This document shows, piece after piece, positions 1 to 11,171 of a stretch of DNA of 64,000 nt. A program made the translations under genes and the position numbers. Below the pieces are notes generated by a model. That model did no database searches, was not told the origin of the DNA, and saw only the letters and a program-made list of their open reading frames with translations. Source of the stretch: Liolophura sinensis (lineage: Eukaryota > Mollusca > Polyplacophora > Chitonida > Chitonidae); NCBI RefSeq assembly GCF_032854445.1, contig NC_088298.1, forward strand, positions 7,425,504-7,489,503, given 5' to 3'. Numbering within the stretch: the stretch's first letter is position 1; each line of letters begins with the position of its first letter.

Positions 1-164
1 GAATAATTTTTCAGAGTTATATTATCTTTGTCAGATGTCTTCAGGTGAGTTTCCTGAAGACACAGGGCAATAGGATTTAGTAATTGAACTAGCTGTGTTA
101 TTTCAATAAAATTTACCTTAAGACCTCGACAATTCCACTGTATAATTTTGTCTAAATAAGACAT
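1..164 (-). CDS. LINE-A ORF2 N-terminus (endonuclease), partial
   Basis: First 54 codons of the LINE-A polyprotein, running off the left edge. Visible motifs are the opening IIQWNCRG block and LCLQETHLK, both typical of the apurinic/apyrimidinic-like endonuclease that nicks target DNA to prime reverse transcription. The start ATG shares its A with the ORF1 stop (TAATG at 166-162, minus strand), the arrangement seen in every LINE-A copy here that retains the junction. No break is visible in this short piece. Confidence 0.85.
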   Translation of the reverse strand, partial: MSYLDKIIQWNCRGLKVNFIEITQLVQLLNPIALCLQETHLKTSDKDNITLKNY

Positions 165-1525
165 TATGGAGGGAGACGTATAGGAGATTTCTCTTTATGT
201 TTGGACCGAGGACGACCCTTCCTTGGAGATCGGCTGGAAGATCTCCCTGGTGCGGGTGATGTATCCATCACATCCGCATCCGATGTTGTAGGACCAACGT
301 CCTCCAACGATCCAAATCTATTAAAAGTTTGGACAGGGTCCCTGGTGGCCTTAGAGGGACGCTCTGTGGGACCGCTAGGTTTACTATTATCACTATTATA
401 TTTATTTTCAGATTTGGTTTTGGCAGATTTATTTTTGAATTGGTTAATTTCAGGTTTATCAGTTTGTTGTTTATTATTGACTGGTTTTATTTGCTGTTCT
501 GCAGTGGTCTGTGTTGAGCAGGAAATATGCGCAGGTTGAGCAGCAGGTTGTAAAGATGTGAAGCTAGGTTTGTCGTTTCCAATGGGCCATGTTAATGAAG
601 TCTGAGTTCCAACAGACGTTGTAGTTCGCTTGACCACATTGGCAAACGAAGATTGCAGTGATGTGTTAGAGACGGAGGCCAATTTGCGGGCCTCCTGATA
701 AGAGATATTATTTTTAGTTTTTAGATTTATTATTTGCTTTTCTTTAATAAAAAACGGACAGTCCTTGGAGGAGGCCATGTGATCTCCACTGCAATTACAA
801 CACTTAACTGTGCTGCTGCAGTCGAAACCATCATGACCCTCACTGCCGCATCTAAAACAAACCATTTTATTTTTACATTGGCCCTTGCCGTGACCAAATT
901 TTTGGCAAGTAAAGCAGCGTGTAGGGTTGGGAATGTATAAATCTACACTAACCCTATACGGGCCAATGTAGATATACGACGGAAGCGAGGTTGTGTTAAA
1001 GGTCAAAAGATATGTATTACGTTTAATGATGTTGCCAGATTTCTTCATAGTGAAGCGTTTAACTCTGGCAACACCTTGTGATTTCAGTTCTGCGCATATT
1101 TCCTCCTCAGACAAGTCAATAATATCACCATCCCGGTCACGAATTATTCCCTGACAGCTGTTCAGGGAATTGTGCGGGGATGCGAAAACAGATATATCAG
1201 CAATTTTATTTAATGATAATAAATTTTTGGATTGTTGCTTCCGGAAACATTCAATGAGAATGTCTCCGGATCTTAACTTTTTAACTGTTTTTAATGTTCC
1301 AGCAGCGCCCTGGAGAGCCCTTTTCAATACAAAAGTGTGAATTTTTGAAGCCGGCTTCTGTTCACTCTTAGTCGAGAGAACAATAAAAGCCGGCCAGCTG
1401 TCCTGTCCATTATCAAGAGAGTCTGAAAAAAGTTCTAACTTCCTCTTTTTGTCAGCACTTGATGAAGTCGGCTGAGAGGAAGATCTGTTAGGCATAATTG
1501 AAGTTGACATTTGAAATGAGGCCAT
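164..1525 (-). CDS. LINE-A ORF1, gag-like RNA-binding protein with three zinc knuckles
   Basis: Intact 453-codon frame. ORF1 proteins of I-type LINEs coat the element RNA and form the cytoplasmic ribonucleoprotein. Near residues 207-255 there are three knuckles: CFTCQKFGHGKGQC and CFRCGSEGHDGFDC (both C-x2-C-x4-H-x4-C) and a third C-x2-C-x3-H-x6-C ending SSKDC. Upstream is a conserved globular block (SWPAFIVLSTKSEQKPASKI; VKKLRSGDILIECFRKQQS). The C-terminal 150 residues are Ser/Thr/Lys-rich and low complexity, ending in an SRSPRKGRPRSKHKEKSP basic tail. The true start may be the second ATG (1510), which aligns with the starts of the other copies. It has no internal stop, unlike every ORF2 here. 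Confidence 0.9.
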   Translation of the reverse strand: MASFQMSTSIMPNRSSSQPTSSSADKKRKLELFSDSLDNGQDSWPAFIVLSTKSEQKPASKIHTFVLKRALQGAAGTLKTVKKLRSGDILIECFRKQQSKNLLSLNKIADISVFASPHNSLNSCQGIIRDRDGDIIDLSEEEICAELKSQGVARVKRFTMKKSGNIIKRNTYLLTFNTTSLPSYIYIGPYRVSVDLYIPNPTRCFTCQKFGHGKGQCKNKMVCFRCGSEGHDGFDCSSTVKCCNCSGDHMASSKDCPFFIKEKQIINLKTKNNISYQEARKLASVSNTSLQSSFANVVKRTTTSVGTQTSLTWPIGNDKPSFTSLQPAAQPAHISCSTQTTAEQQIKPVNNKQQTDKPEINQFKNKSAKTKSENKYNSDNSKPSGPTERPSKATRDPVQTFNRFGSLEDVGPTTSDADVMDTSPAPGRSSSRSPRKGRPRSKHKEKSPIRLPP

Positions 1526-2129
1526 TGTTTAATTTTTTTAATTTCGCCTTACGTGTCCCCCACCCGCCACGGAGTGCCAACAAGGGCGAATCTACCTCTG
1601 CGGATGACCGGCAGAGAATAGAAACAGGGAATCCACGCAAGGTATACTCGAACAGATTGAGTTATACCAAAAGGTTAAATTCAATCTACTCGATTGACCC
1701 ATTAGCCACCGCCTTCTACACTGACCCCAAAGGAAGTGCATCTGAAGAAGAGCAAACTTGACATCTCAGTAAGACAAAGAATAACAAAACGGGATCAAGT
1801 GTAGGGCTTGACGTGACCAGCCGATTGATCGGACCGGGCCCATCCGACCTCCCGTCTCTCTCCAAGTAAGGGCCAAAGTGACGTGTTGGGCGTGAGGATC
1901 TCGCAAGACCAACCCGCCCTCAGCCACCAGGATCCCGTTCTCGTAGATTACGGGTTGCAACCCACGGCAAACAGGTCGCTCCCCGGTTGCCTCTCACACA
2001 ACCGGGAAGATGTGAGCCTATTATATTCACCGGGCTCACACAGGAGAGCTCTAGGTTAGTCGTCTTTTACGACAAGCTTGCCTAGAGGGCTGAGGTCCTA
2101 TTCTTATCACCCCGGAAACCCCACGGGGG
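1526..2129 (-). promoter_or_regulatory. LINE-A 5' UTR, copy 1
   Basis: About 600 bases upstream of ORF1, collinear with the 5' UTRs at 5328, 34731 and 52115. It holds the hairpin series described for the copy at 52115; here the fourth stem reads CCCGGTTG/CAACCGGG. LINE 5' UTRs normally carry an internal promoter, but none can be identified by eye. A 64-codon frame (1960-1766, first codon TTG) is open and recurs in other copies. Confidence 0.7.
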
Positions 2130-2731
2130 TGAACACATATGATCTTACAAACTACATGTATTTCAGATATATTATTACTACACGCGTGTAACCTTGTTTA
2201 GCTTTAAGGCCGAACCGACTTGACATTGTACATAAGCTCTTGGAAATCTTTTATATGCACAAAATTCGGTGGAAACAAATGCAAGTGACGGACGTTAATC
2301 TGCTAGAAGTGACATGCAATTTACTTGTTTGTTATAAAATCCAAACTACCTTTCAAATTACCATTGCGTGCATGCATTATGTACAAGGAAATATGTAACT
2401 AGCTTCCGGTGTTGTTTTCTAGGTATTATCTCACGTCATTGCTAGAAGCAATGATGCAAAAGCTGTTTTTTTCTATCAAGCCTTGTTTGAGTGGTAAGGT
2501 TTTCTTTTCCAAAGTAAGTGTTTCAGTGACACTCGAACAACCCGTCCTAACAGAATCGGTTGTACTGGACGTACAGAGGGGCGATGAAATATCTCATGCT
2601 GAAGGTCGTTCGGTGCCTAGGTGACTTATTATTATTGTTATTTATTTAACATTGGTATATAAAAAAGACATGTGCATATGACGTGTAGTTCCCATTTGTG
2701 CCTAATGTCATATGTAAAACTTACCAGTGTT
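2130..2731. other. No recognisable gene
   Basis: AT-rich spacer between the LINE-A 5' end and the first HECT-like exon. Short open frames here have no recognisable motif and no partner copies in the window. Confidence 0.5.
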
Positions 2732-5074
2732 TCCAGGGGAGTAACACTCAATGATGTGAAAGAAAAATTGGAAACCCATCGGACGAGGATAGGCATGGAG
2801 GGCACTCAACTTCTAAAGATGTCCAGAAACAAACATGTTCTCTGGCAACACTTTCTCGAGGTTCTTTACCAGAGAAAAATGTGACAGCAAAAAGACTTTT
2901 CGGGTTATTATTACATTTTATCTGTAGGTGATTCATTCGTGGAAATGCAATACATAATAAATTCTAGTTAATATGTCATTTGGGCATGACCAAAATTCTT
3001 AGCAAATTGTGACAAGGACACATCTTCGTGCCAGAAGTTAACGTTTACATTATTCTGTATTATATACAAAAGCTTGTCCAACAAATGCATAAGAACACCA
3101 TATCTTGGTTAAAAAAATTTCGATATAGTGTATAAGTTTTCATGGAATATATGAGGTACCGTTAAATTTAGGATAATAACAGACGAATATATATCTCTGT
3201 CGAGTTTTGTAGATGTAGATGTTCAATACAACTTGTAATCGCGATTCCATAAGTTAAATATTCAAATATATATCTATGTGCGGTTGGGACGTTATTTTAC
3301 AGAGTCGGTGGCTAGATGTTGCTGTAAATACGCTACATATCCTTGATTGTGCTCGTTGACATTAATAAAGCGTCTAAGTAACATTACTGACTGTATTCAA
3401 ATACGTGTTGAAGGAGTTATTAATGATTGGTATGGCACCAAGACATATGTTTTAACCCTGGGTGTTCATTTCAGATACAATTCTTCAATGAACCTGGGCA
3501 GGATGAGGGTGGCCCACGGAGGGAATACTCAGAACCGTTATTCAAATCCTGAAAACAATCCCAACTGCTGACAAGATTTTATTCTGACATTCATTGGCAG
3601 CAAAATGGAGAATTTCAATCGAGCATTATACAGTATGTGTGTTGTAGCCCTTAATAGTAATTAATGTGACGTAAGTGCTTTTGCTACGCGCGAAGAAACC
3701 TATGCTTACTTCGAAATTGCACATTTTCCCGTTTTTCAATTTACTGTCTTATACAATGTCGAATCCAATGGAATAAGTAATGCATGAAATTAATATTCTT
3801 AGTTTAAGAGTATTCTATCTATGTATACTGCATAGGCCTGTCCATGTCAAACTACGCAGCTTTCCTCACCAAATGAATAAAATTCAAATGTCAAGGATAC
3901 CTGCATATTTACGTATTGTGTTTAAATTCAGGGGATCCCGGTAGCATGACTATGGCATTCAATGTTAGACAACTTAGATCAGCCGCATTTAAGGCCGTGG
4001 GCAAAATGATCGCTTGTACGATTTTGCAAGGCCGTGCGGCTCCTGCCATATTTCACGAGGTCGTCGTAGACTTTGGCATTCGTGGGCTGCAGGCAGTAGA
4101 TGTGTCTGATGAGACAAGCGTGAAGAACGTGTCTACCACATTCAAAATGCAAGACATAGCGGAAACAATTTCAGTTTCTGAAATTTGCGAAGTTTGTATG
4201 ATGTGAATTTAAAACAAAATACATGAAGATACAAACAATTCTTCTCCATTCACATGTGTTAAGGGCAGTGTTAATTTCCCATAAATACCAGATGAGTGAA
4301 TTGAATCATGTGGGTATAGAAAACATAAACAAAGTGATCTATTTATTTTATTTACGTGTTTTGTGGCATACAAGGAAGGTCTGGATTGAATGGGGTCACC
4401 AAACACACTCGGACCCATTGGGCGAGTCCAGGGGCCGCACAGTTGGGATCATCAAGACAATGGGTTTAAAGTGGACAGAGGCGTAAAAGGACACGGTTAA
4501 TATTTTGACGATTAGAAGTCGGGGTAGTTCAAAAGTCGATCCGAGCACTTTAGGCGAGGAGAGATTAGAAGTCAGCACGCGGAGTGGTGGTTCCAAATAC
4601 ACATTTAACATTGGGGCCCTGACTTTTATATGACAGCCACAGATGAGCGTCTTTGGCGAAGTCTTTTTCACTCGGTAAAAAGACTTCATAAAAGAGCCTT
4701 ATTTGATCGACAGGAAATAATTTAAAATCTCTTGGTATGAAGTTTAAGCCTTCCTTCACAATATGTGTGAAAACCAAAGAGAATTTATTTCTAATACACA
4801 CACACACACATTAAGTTAAGCATTTCCTGTTTATTCAAAATATATTTACAATGTTTTTTTTTTCAGACAAACGGGGCTGAAACATTTGAACTTATTACCG
4901 ATTTTTTTGGGGTCTCAGAATGTACGTCGCCATCTCTACCAAAACCCGTAAGAATATAGTTGAAGATCTGGTGCTTCAGAATTCAACTGTGTACAGGACC
5001 AAATCTATGTTAGATGATTTCTGGCTTGGAATGGAAGAGGACCAGCTACATTCTCTATCACGACAAGAACCAGG
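2732..5074 (+). pseudogene. Decayed HECT-domain (G2E3-like) gene, four exon-like blocks
   Basis: Four plus-strand blocks in correct order resemble the HECT-like C-terminal region of the invertebrate G2E3-type ubiquitin-ligase family. Block 1 (about 2738-2880, after TTTCCAG) encodes TLNDVKEKLE...LLKMSRNKHVLW, like the pre-HECT lead-in. Block 2 (about 3477-3600, after TTCATTTCAG) encodes FFNEPGQDEGGPRREYSEPL, the most diagnostic HECT signature. Block 3 (about 3932-4200, after TTTAAATTCAG) encodes LRSAAFKAVGKMIACTILQG...PAIFHEVVVDF. Block 4 (about 4867-5074, after TTTTTTCAG, before a GTATGG donor) encodes AETFELITDFFGVSE and, one frame over, NSTVYRTKSMLDDFWLGME. Frame breaks follow EPLFK in block 2 and PKPVR in block 4, and no catalytic-Cys end is found. 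I read it as a dead or truncated gene; the family call rests on remembered motif patterns. Confidence 0.6.
4796..4811. repeat. (CA)n microsatellite
   Basis: Short uninterrupted dinucleotide run within an intron-like part of the HECT-like pseudogene. Confidence 0.9.
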
Positions 5075-5327
5075 TATGGCTAACGGAATGAAGGATTTTT
5101 CTTCTGGCAGCTAATCATTGCGTTCTATGTCTTCAAAGTCATAAACTCAGTCTAAAAACACAGTAACCCTTTTGTTTCCACCCTCGCCAAATTCTTTTGA
5201 TGTTTTAGTTTTTCATTTTCAAACTCCATCAAGACATCTGACCCACAACTAGGGATGTTACTGGTTGTTTTGATTGCATTGCATAATTAATTGAGCTGTT
5301 TACATTGTGACTGGGCACATCATAAGA

Positions 5328-5913
5328 CCCCCGTGGGGTTTCCGGGGTGATAAGAATAGGACCTCAGCCCTCTGGGTAAGCTTGTCGTAAAAGATGACTA
5401 ACCTAGAGCTCTCCTGTGTGAGCCCGGTGAATATAATAGGCTCGCATATTCTCGGTTGTGTGAAAGGCAACCGAGAAGCGACCTTTTTGCCGTGGGTTGC
5501 GACCCGTAATCTTGCGAGATCTTCACGACCAACACGCCACTTTAGCCCTTACTTGGGGAGAGACGGGAGGTCGGATGGGCCCAGTCTGATCAATCGGCTT
5601 GGTCATGTCTTGCCTCTGCGTGGTCCCAGAGTATCCATAACACCAATCCTTAGAGAATATCTGTTATTTCTGAAATTTTGTTTGCGGGACTATGTTTTGA
5701 GGCGGTGGCTCATGGGTCAATCAAATAGTATGTGTCTAATGTGTGACCTTATTCACTTAATGGGGTTTGCTCATTGAGGCCATCTATTCGAGTACACCTC
5801 ACGTGGAGTCCTTGGTGCGTTTCTTGGTGGGTATCCCCAGATTCAGGCATCGCCCTTGTTGGCACTCCGCGGTGGGTGGGGAACATATGGGGTGAAATTT
5901 ATAAATATATGCC
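5328..5913 (+). promoter_or_regulatory. LINE-A 5' UTR, copy 2
   Basis: It starts with CCCC-GGGG and contains the same hairpin series as the other copies. Stem 4 is a perfect 10-bp arm pair here (TTCTCGGTTG with CAACCGAGAA, about 5451-5480). Compared with the 52115 copy, a 39-base in-frame deletion removes part of the shared open frame (after about 5512), and that frame then ends in TGA after GRMGPV. An open frame at 5394-5777 overlaps this UTR and is not considered a gene. Confidence 0.75.
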
Positions 5914-7281
5914 ATGTCTACTTTAAAACTTTCTTTAAATGCTTCAAATGTATGTAACCGGTCTTCCTCTCAGCCGACTTTGTCTTTAAGTGCTGATAAA
6001 AAGAGGAAGTTATCAGACTCGCTTGATAATGAACAGAACAGTTGGCCGGCTTTCATTGTTCTCTCAACTAAGAGTGAACAAAAGCCGGCTTCAAAAATTC
6101 ATCCGTTTCTGTTGCAAAGGGCTCTCCAGGGTGCAGCTGGAACTCTTAAAAACGTTAAAAAACTTAGACCTGGAGACATTCTCATTGAATGTTTCCGGCA
6201 ACAACAATCAAAAAATTTACTTAACTTAAATAAAATATCTGATATATCTGTTTTCACCTCCCCTCACCATTCCCTGAACAGCTGTCAGGGAATCATTCGT
6301 GACAGGGATGGCGATATAACTGACCTAACTGAGGAAGAAATCTGCCAAGAACTAAATTCACAGGGTGTTATCAGAGTAAAACGCTTCATTACGAAGAAAT
6401 CTGGTGACATCCTTAAACTTAATACTTACCTGCTAACATTTAACACTCCCTCCCTTCCGTCGCATATCTACGTTGGCCCGTATAGGGTTAATGTGGATTT
6501 ATATATCCCCAATCCTACACGTTGTTTTAATTGCCAACGATTTGGTCATGGCAAGGGACAATGTAAGAACAAACTCATTTGCTTCAGATGCGGCAGTGAA
6601 GGGCATGATGGTTTTGGCTGCAGCAACACAGTTAAGTGTTGCAACTGCAGTGGAGATCACATGGCCTCATCAAGGGACTGTCCGCTTTTCCTTAGGGAAA
6701 AGCAAATTATCAACCTGAAAATTAAAAACAACATATCATATCAGGAAACCCGGAAATTAGCCTCACTTACTAATACTTCTCCACAGACTTCGTTTGCCAA
6801 TGTGGTCAAGCGAGTAGCAACTGTTGCTACTCAAATCTCTTGGACTTGGCCCATTGGAAACGACAAACCTAGTTATGTTTCTGCGCAAATTTCGTCTCAA
6901 CCTTCGTTAAATTCTTCCTCAACTCAGACTACTTCAACACACCAAATAAAAACAGTAAACAATACAGAGCATCCTGGTAAACCAGCTGAGCCCAATTCCT
7001 CTAAAAATAATGACAAAAACAAATCCAGAAACAAATCTCAAAATAATAAGCAAACAACTGATAAACCTAGTGGCCCAACAGACCGTCCCTCTAAGTCCAC
7101 TAGGGATCCTATCCAAAATTTTAATAGGTTTAGATCGTTGGAGGACGTTGGTCCTTCAACATCAGATGCGGAGGTGATGGATACATCACCCGCACCAGTG
7201 AGATCTAACAGCCGATCTCCACGGAAGGGTCGCCCGCGGTCCAAACACAAAGAGAAATCTCCTATATGTCTCCGTCCATAA
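5914..7281 (+). CDS. LINE-A ORF1, intact, three zinc knuckles
   Basis: 455 codons, uninterrupted. It has the same architecture as the copy at 164-1525: conserved N-terminal block (SWPAFIVLSTKSEQKPASKI, then GDILIECFRQQQS), a GIIRDRDGDI block, knuckles CFNCQRFGHGKGQC, CFRCGSEGHDGFGC and a C-x2-C-x3-H-x6-C, then a Ser/Asn/Lys-rich C-terminus ending SRSPRKGRPRSKHKEKSP. The start ATG follows the 5' UTR and aligns with other copies (MST/MSS). The stop TAA (7279-7281) overlaps the ORF2 ATG by one base. It could still supply ORF1 protein in trans if transcribed. Confidence 0.93.
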   Translation: MSTLKLSLNASNVCNRSSSQPTLSLSADKKRKLSDSLDNEQNSWPAFIVLSTKSEQKPASKIHPFLLQRALQGAAGTLKNVKKLRPGDILIECFRQQQSKNLLNLNKISDISVFTSPHHSLNSCQGIIRDRDGDITDLTEEEICQELNSQGVIRVKRFITKKSGDILKLNTYLLTFNTPSLPSHIYVGPYRVNVDLYIPNPTRCFNCQRFGHGKGQCKNKLICFRCGSEGHDGFGCSNTVKCCNCSGDHMASSRDCPLFLREKQIINLKIKNNISYQETRKLASLTNTSPQTSFANVVKRVATVATQISWTWPIGNDKPSYVSAQISSQPSLNSSSTQTTSTHQIKTVNNTEHPGKPAEPNSSKNNDKNKSRNKSQNNKQTTDKPSGPTDRPSKSTRDPIQNFNRFRSLEDVGPSTSDAEVMDTSPAPVRSNSRSPRKGRPRSKHKEKSPICLRP

Positions 7282-10200
7282 TGGCGATATACGATAAAAT
7301 TATACAGTGGAATTGTCGAGGTCTTAAAGTAAATTTTATTGAAATAACACAGCTAGTTCAATTACTAAATCCTATTGCCCTTTGTCTTCAGGAAACTCAC
7401 CTGAAGACATCTGACAAAGATAAAATAACTCTTAAAATTATTCTTTATATAGTACTTATGTAAATGAAAAAGAGCGAGCTGCAGGCGGCTCCTGAATATT
7501 CATAAATAACAGCATTATCCACAGCCCTGTTTCTCTGGATACAGAGCTTCAGTCTGTGGCCGTCCGTGTTTCGTTGTCTGAAACAATCACATTATGTTCC
7601 GTTTATATTCCTCCTAACATTTCTTGGTCAGCTTTGCAGTTACATAATTTAACAGAACAGTTGCCAAAACCTTTTATACTTGTGGGAGATTTTAATTCCC
7701 ATAACCCCCTATGGGGCAGTAATAACATAAATAATAAGGGCAAGATAGTCGAAGACTTCTTATCGAAGGATGAACTGTGTTATTTCAATGATGGTTCTAA
7801 TACCTATTTACATCGGGTAATGGCACTTATTCTGCTATCGATCTCACTATCACAGGTCCATCACTTCTCCTTGAGTTTTCTTGGAAGGTGCATGACGATC
7901 TTTGTGGCAGTGACCATTTTCCTATAATCCTAGAACATATCACTTCTAATTCTTTAGAACGTGTAGCTAGGTGGAAATTCGATCAAGCAGATTGGATCGC
8001 CTTTGAGATGTTCTGTGAGGCTGACATCACTCCACAGAATCTCAATGCTGCAGAAGATCCTCTTTTAAAATTTAATGAACTTATATTAACAGCAGCTGAT
8101 AGAACCATACCTAAGACCTCGACAAATCCAAAATCCAAAAGTAAACCCTGGTACGACGATGACTGTCGCAAAGCCATAAAGGATCGCAAAAAGGCCGAGC
8201 GCAGATTTAATCATTGTCCTGATAATAATAATTTAAACCAGGTCCGTATATTCGGAGCTAAGGCTCGCCGATTAATTAAGTCTAAGAGACGTTCTTGTTG
8301 GCGGAACTTTGTTTCAGGCATTACGTCAAAAACACCCATGCGTAAGGTCTGGAACATGGTTCAGAAGCTTAAGGGCAAAAACAACAAAGCCAAAATTCAG
8401 CATTTAAAAGATGGCGATACCCTATTAACATCGCCATCTGAAATAGCGAATAAACTAGCTGAAACAAAATCTCAGAAATCTTCTGATGAGAATTACACTT
8501 CTGAGTTTCGACGTATTAAAAAACATAAGGAGAAAATTAAATTGCCTTTTTCTTCTAAGAATTTAGAAGATTATAATCGACATTTTTCAATTGAGGAACT
8601 TAAAACTTCTCTTAAAAAGGCACACGATACTGCGTGTGGCCCTGATTGTATATATTATAAGCTTCTGAATCATTTACCACCTGAGCCACTGGAGACTCTC
8701 TTAGATTTACTTAATGACATTTGGCAAACTGGTAATTTTCCGCCGACTTGGAGGGAGGCGTGTATTATCAAGGTCCCTAAACCGGGTAAGGATCATACTG
8801 ATCCAAATAATTACCGTCCCATAGCTCTTACCAGCTGCATCTGTAAGACTATGGAACGGATGGTAAATGATAGGCTTGTTTGGTTTCTTGAAACCAACAA
8901 GTTACTATCTAATATACAATGTGGTTTTCGTCAAGGTCGATCTACTTTAGATCACCTTGTCCGTTTCGAAACTTTTATTCGTGACGGTTTTATTAATAAT
9001 GAACATGTGGTGTCCATATTTTTTGTCCTTGAAAAGGCCTACGACACCACATGGAAATATGGTATTTTAAAGGACCTTTCTGATATGGGTCTTAAAGGCC
9101 GCTTACCATCATTTATATCCGAATTTCTATCTGATCGTCAGTTTAAGGTACGGGTTGGGCCCACTCTTTCTGATTCGCATGAGCAGGAGATGGGTGTTCC
9201 CCAGGGCAGTATTCTTTCGCCAACACTGTTCAGCATAAAAATTAATAGTTTAGCTAAAACGTTGACATCTGGCACTGAGGGTTCTTTATACGTAGATGAT
9301 TTCCTCATATGCTACCGTGCTAAAAATATGAATAACATCGAGCGGCAACTGCAGCTTTGTCTCAACAAGATTGAGAAATGGGCAGTTGCCAACGGTTTTA
9401 GATTTTCTACATCTAAAACCGTCGGTATGCATTTCTGTAATAAACGGAAACTTCATCTAGACCCTGAGCTTAAATTTTGTGGAGAACCAGTGAAGATTGT
9501 TGGGGAAAATAAATTTTTAGGGGTTATATTTGATAAAAAATTATCCTTTATACCTCATATAAAAATGCTTGAAGCTAAATGTGCAAAGGCTCTCGATATA
9601 ATTAAGGTCGTGTCTAGCACCGATTGGGGTGCTGACCGATCAGTTTTACTTAATTTATATCGTTCTCTGGTGAGGTCTAAATTGGACTATGGGTCCATCA
9701 TTTATGGTTCTGCAAGGAAATCCTATCTTAAAATGTTGGATCCCGTCCATCACCAAGGTTTGAGGCTCAGCCTTGGTGCATTTAGAACTTCACCAGTAGA
9801 AAGTTTATACGTCGAAGCTAATGAGCCTTCTTTACATCTCAGGCGTATAAAACTATGCCTTTAATATACTACAAAGCTTAAAGCACACCCAACAAACCCT
9901 GCCTACGACTGTGTTTTCAATCCGTTATATGTAGACAAATATAACAAATGTCCTAATAAGATCCCTTCGTTCGGTCTTCGTGTTCGGGACCACGTTGTGG
10001 GAGCTGGCATCGAGCTTGAGAATATAGCTCCGATTTCTTTTCCGGAGTCCCCTCCCTGGCTTCTCCCACAACCTAAATTGATATTTGATCTACGTAAACA
10101 TAACAAAAGAAATACGAATCCTCTAATAATTCAGCAAAGTTTTTCTGAGATAAAGGCTCATTATCCAGATTATAAGTTTATATATACTGACGGGTCGAAG

Positions 10201-10974
10201 GATGGGGAGAAGGTTGCGGCTGCGGCTGTCTAAGAACAGCGGGTCACTTCTCTTTGTCTTCCATCCTCATCTTCAATCTTTTCTGCAGAGGCCAGAGCTA
10301 TACTTCTGGCTTTGTCATATGTTTCTGCTGGGCATGCCCAGAGGGCTGTGATCTGCACGGACTCGCTCTCTTGCCTTTTGGCAATTCAGAATAATAAATT
10401 TAAAAATCCTTCCATCCTTGAGATATTAGCCGTAAATAAAAATCTAATTAAAAGAGGTAAAAATATTGTATTCTGTTGGATACCAAGTCACATTGGTATC
10501 CATGGAAACACAGTCGTGGACAGGGAGGCGAAAGCTGCCCTTAATAAACCCATATCGAAGATGAAAATTTGTTACACTGATTTTAGATATCATATTCTTA
10601 AATATATTCGTCGCCTTTGGCAGGATGAATGGGATTTGCAGATCCACAACAAACTGCATGCTATTCATCCTGTCATTGGCATTAATTCTTATACTCTTAA
10701 TAGGTCTCGTAGGGACCAAGTAGTTCTAACAAGGTGCCGTATTGGGCATTCTCGTCTAACACACAATTTTATCCTAGATGGGAGCAGTGCTCCTGAGTGT
10801 GTTGGTTGTAATGCCCAGTACGGCATGAAACATATTCTCGTTGACTGTGTGGACTTTGCTCATATTAGGCAAAGATTCTACACAGTCAGCTCTATATTTG
10901 ATTTATTTGACAGTGTCGCTGGCGATACTGTCATTAATTACTTAAAACATATTGGATTATATCATAAGATATAA
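7281..10974 (+). pseudogene. LINE-A ORF2 (endonuclease-RT-RNase H), inactivated
   Basis: Encodes the enzyme that nicks the target and copies the element RNA in place. Endonuclease motifs: QWNCRG, CLQETHLK, GDFNSHNPLWGS and SDHFPI. RT motifs: VPKPGKDHTDPNNYRPIAL, GFRQGRSTLDHL, EKAYDTTW, GVPQGSILSPTLF and the YVDDF active site. RNase H: YTDGSKDG, SAEARAI, TDSLSCL, VDREAKAAL. The C-terminus has a CVGC...H...C zinc-like motif. The endonuclease part is broken by a deletion near 7440, a TGA near 7489 and a 1-base loss near 7815. From 7888 to 10974 one frame is kept but has TAA at 9862 and at 10231. In the RT, FFDLEKAYD reads FFVLEKAYD, so a catalytic Asp is also lost. Confidence 0.92.
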
Positions 10975-11171
10975 TTTCATTTTATTTCACATAGATATTT
11001 CTAGTTCATATATACATATTAAAATTTCAAAAGCTTTGTGGTTTTCAAGTTTTTAAAGAGCTTTGATTGTTTTACCTAGTTTTAAACATGTCTGTCATTT
11101 TTTATTTGTTTTGTATGTTCATACTTCAGTCTTGAAAACCATATACTGATTCCTGGTTTTAAACATGTTCT

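Larger units (their letters stand above)
1..2129 (-). mobile_element. LINE-A copy 1, 5' half, cut by window edge
   Basis: Minus-strand 5' portion of an I/Nimb-like non-LTR retrotransposon: 5' UTR (about 1526-2129), complete ORF1 and the first codons of ORF2, with the rest beyond the left edge. It matches the copies starting at 5328, 35334, 45370 and 52115 along its length. The 5' terminus (GGGGG at 2125-2129 on the plus strand) is the same base at which the other copies begin, so this is a true 5' end and not a truncation. Clade assignment rests on ORF2 architecture (endonuclease, RT, RNase H) seen in the other copies. Confidence 0.9.

Noticed and set aside
201-539. Plus-strand open frames over LINE-A ORF1 (also 6934-7250, 33473-33787, 33936-34142 and similar)
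   Set aside because: Antisense or off-frame shadows of ORF1; they have no independent motif and follow ORF1 codon structure.
4396-4807. Two overlapping minus-strand frames
   Set aside because: They lie in an intron-like gap of the HECT pseudogene and have no domain signature.
5328-5420. HDV-like self-cleaving ribozyme at the LINE-A 5' end
   Set aside because: Such ribozymes occur at some LINE 5' ends, but I could not fit the nested double-pseudoknot or the catalytic-C strand by eye. Only simple hairpins are supported.
5394-5777. 127-codon plus-strand frame before ORF1
   Set aside because: It lies in the LINE-A 5' UTR and is not open in the matching region of the other copies; treated as UTR.
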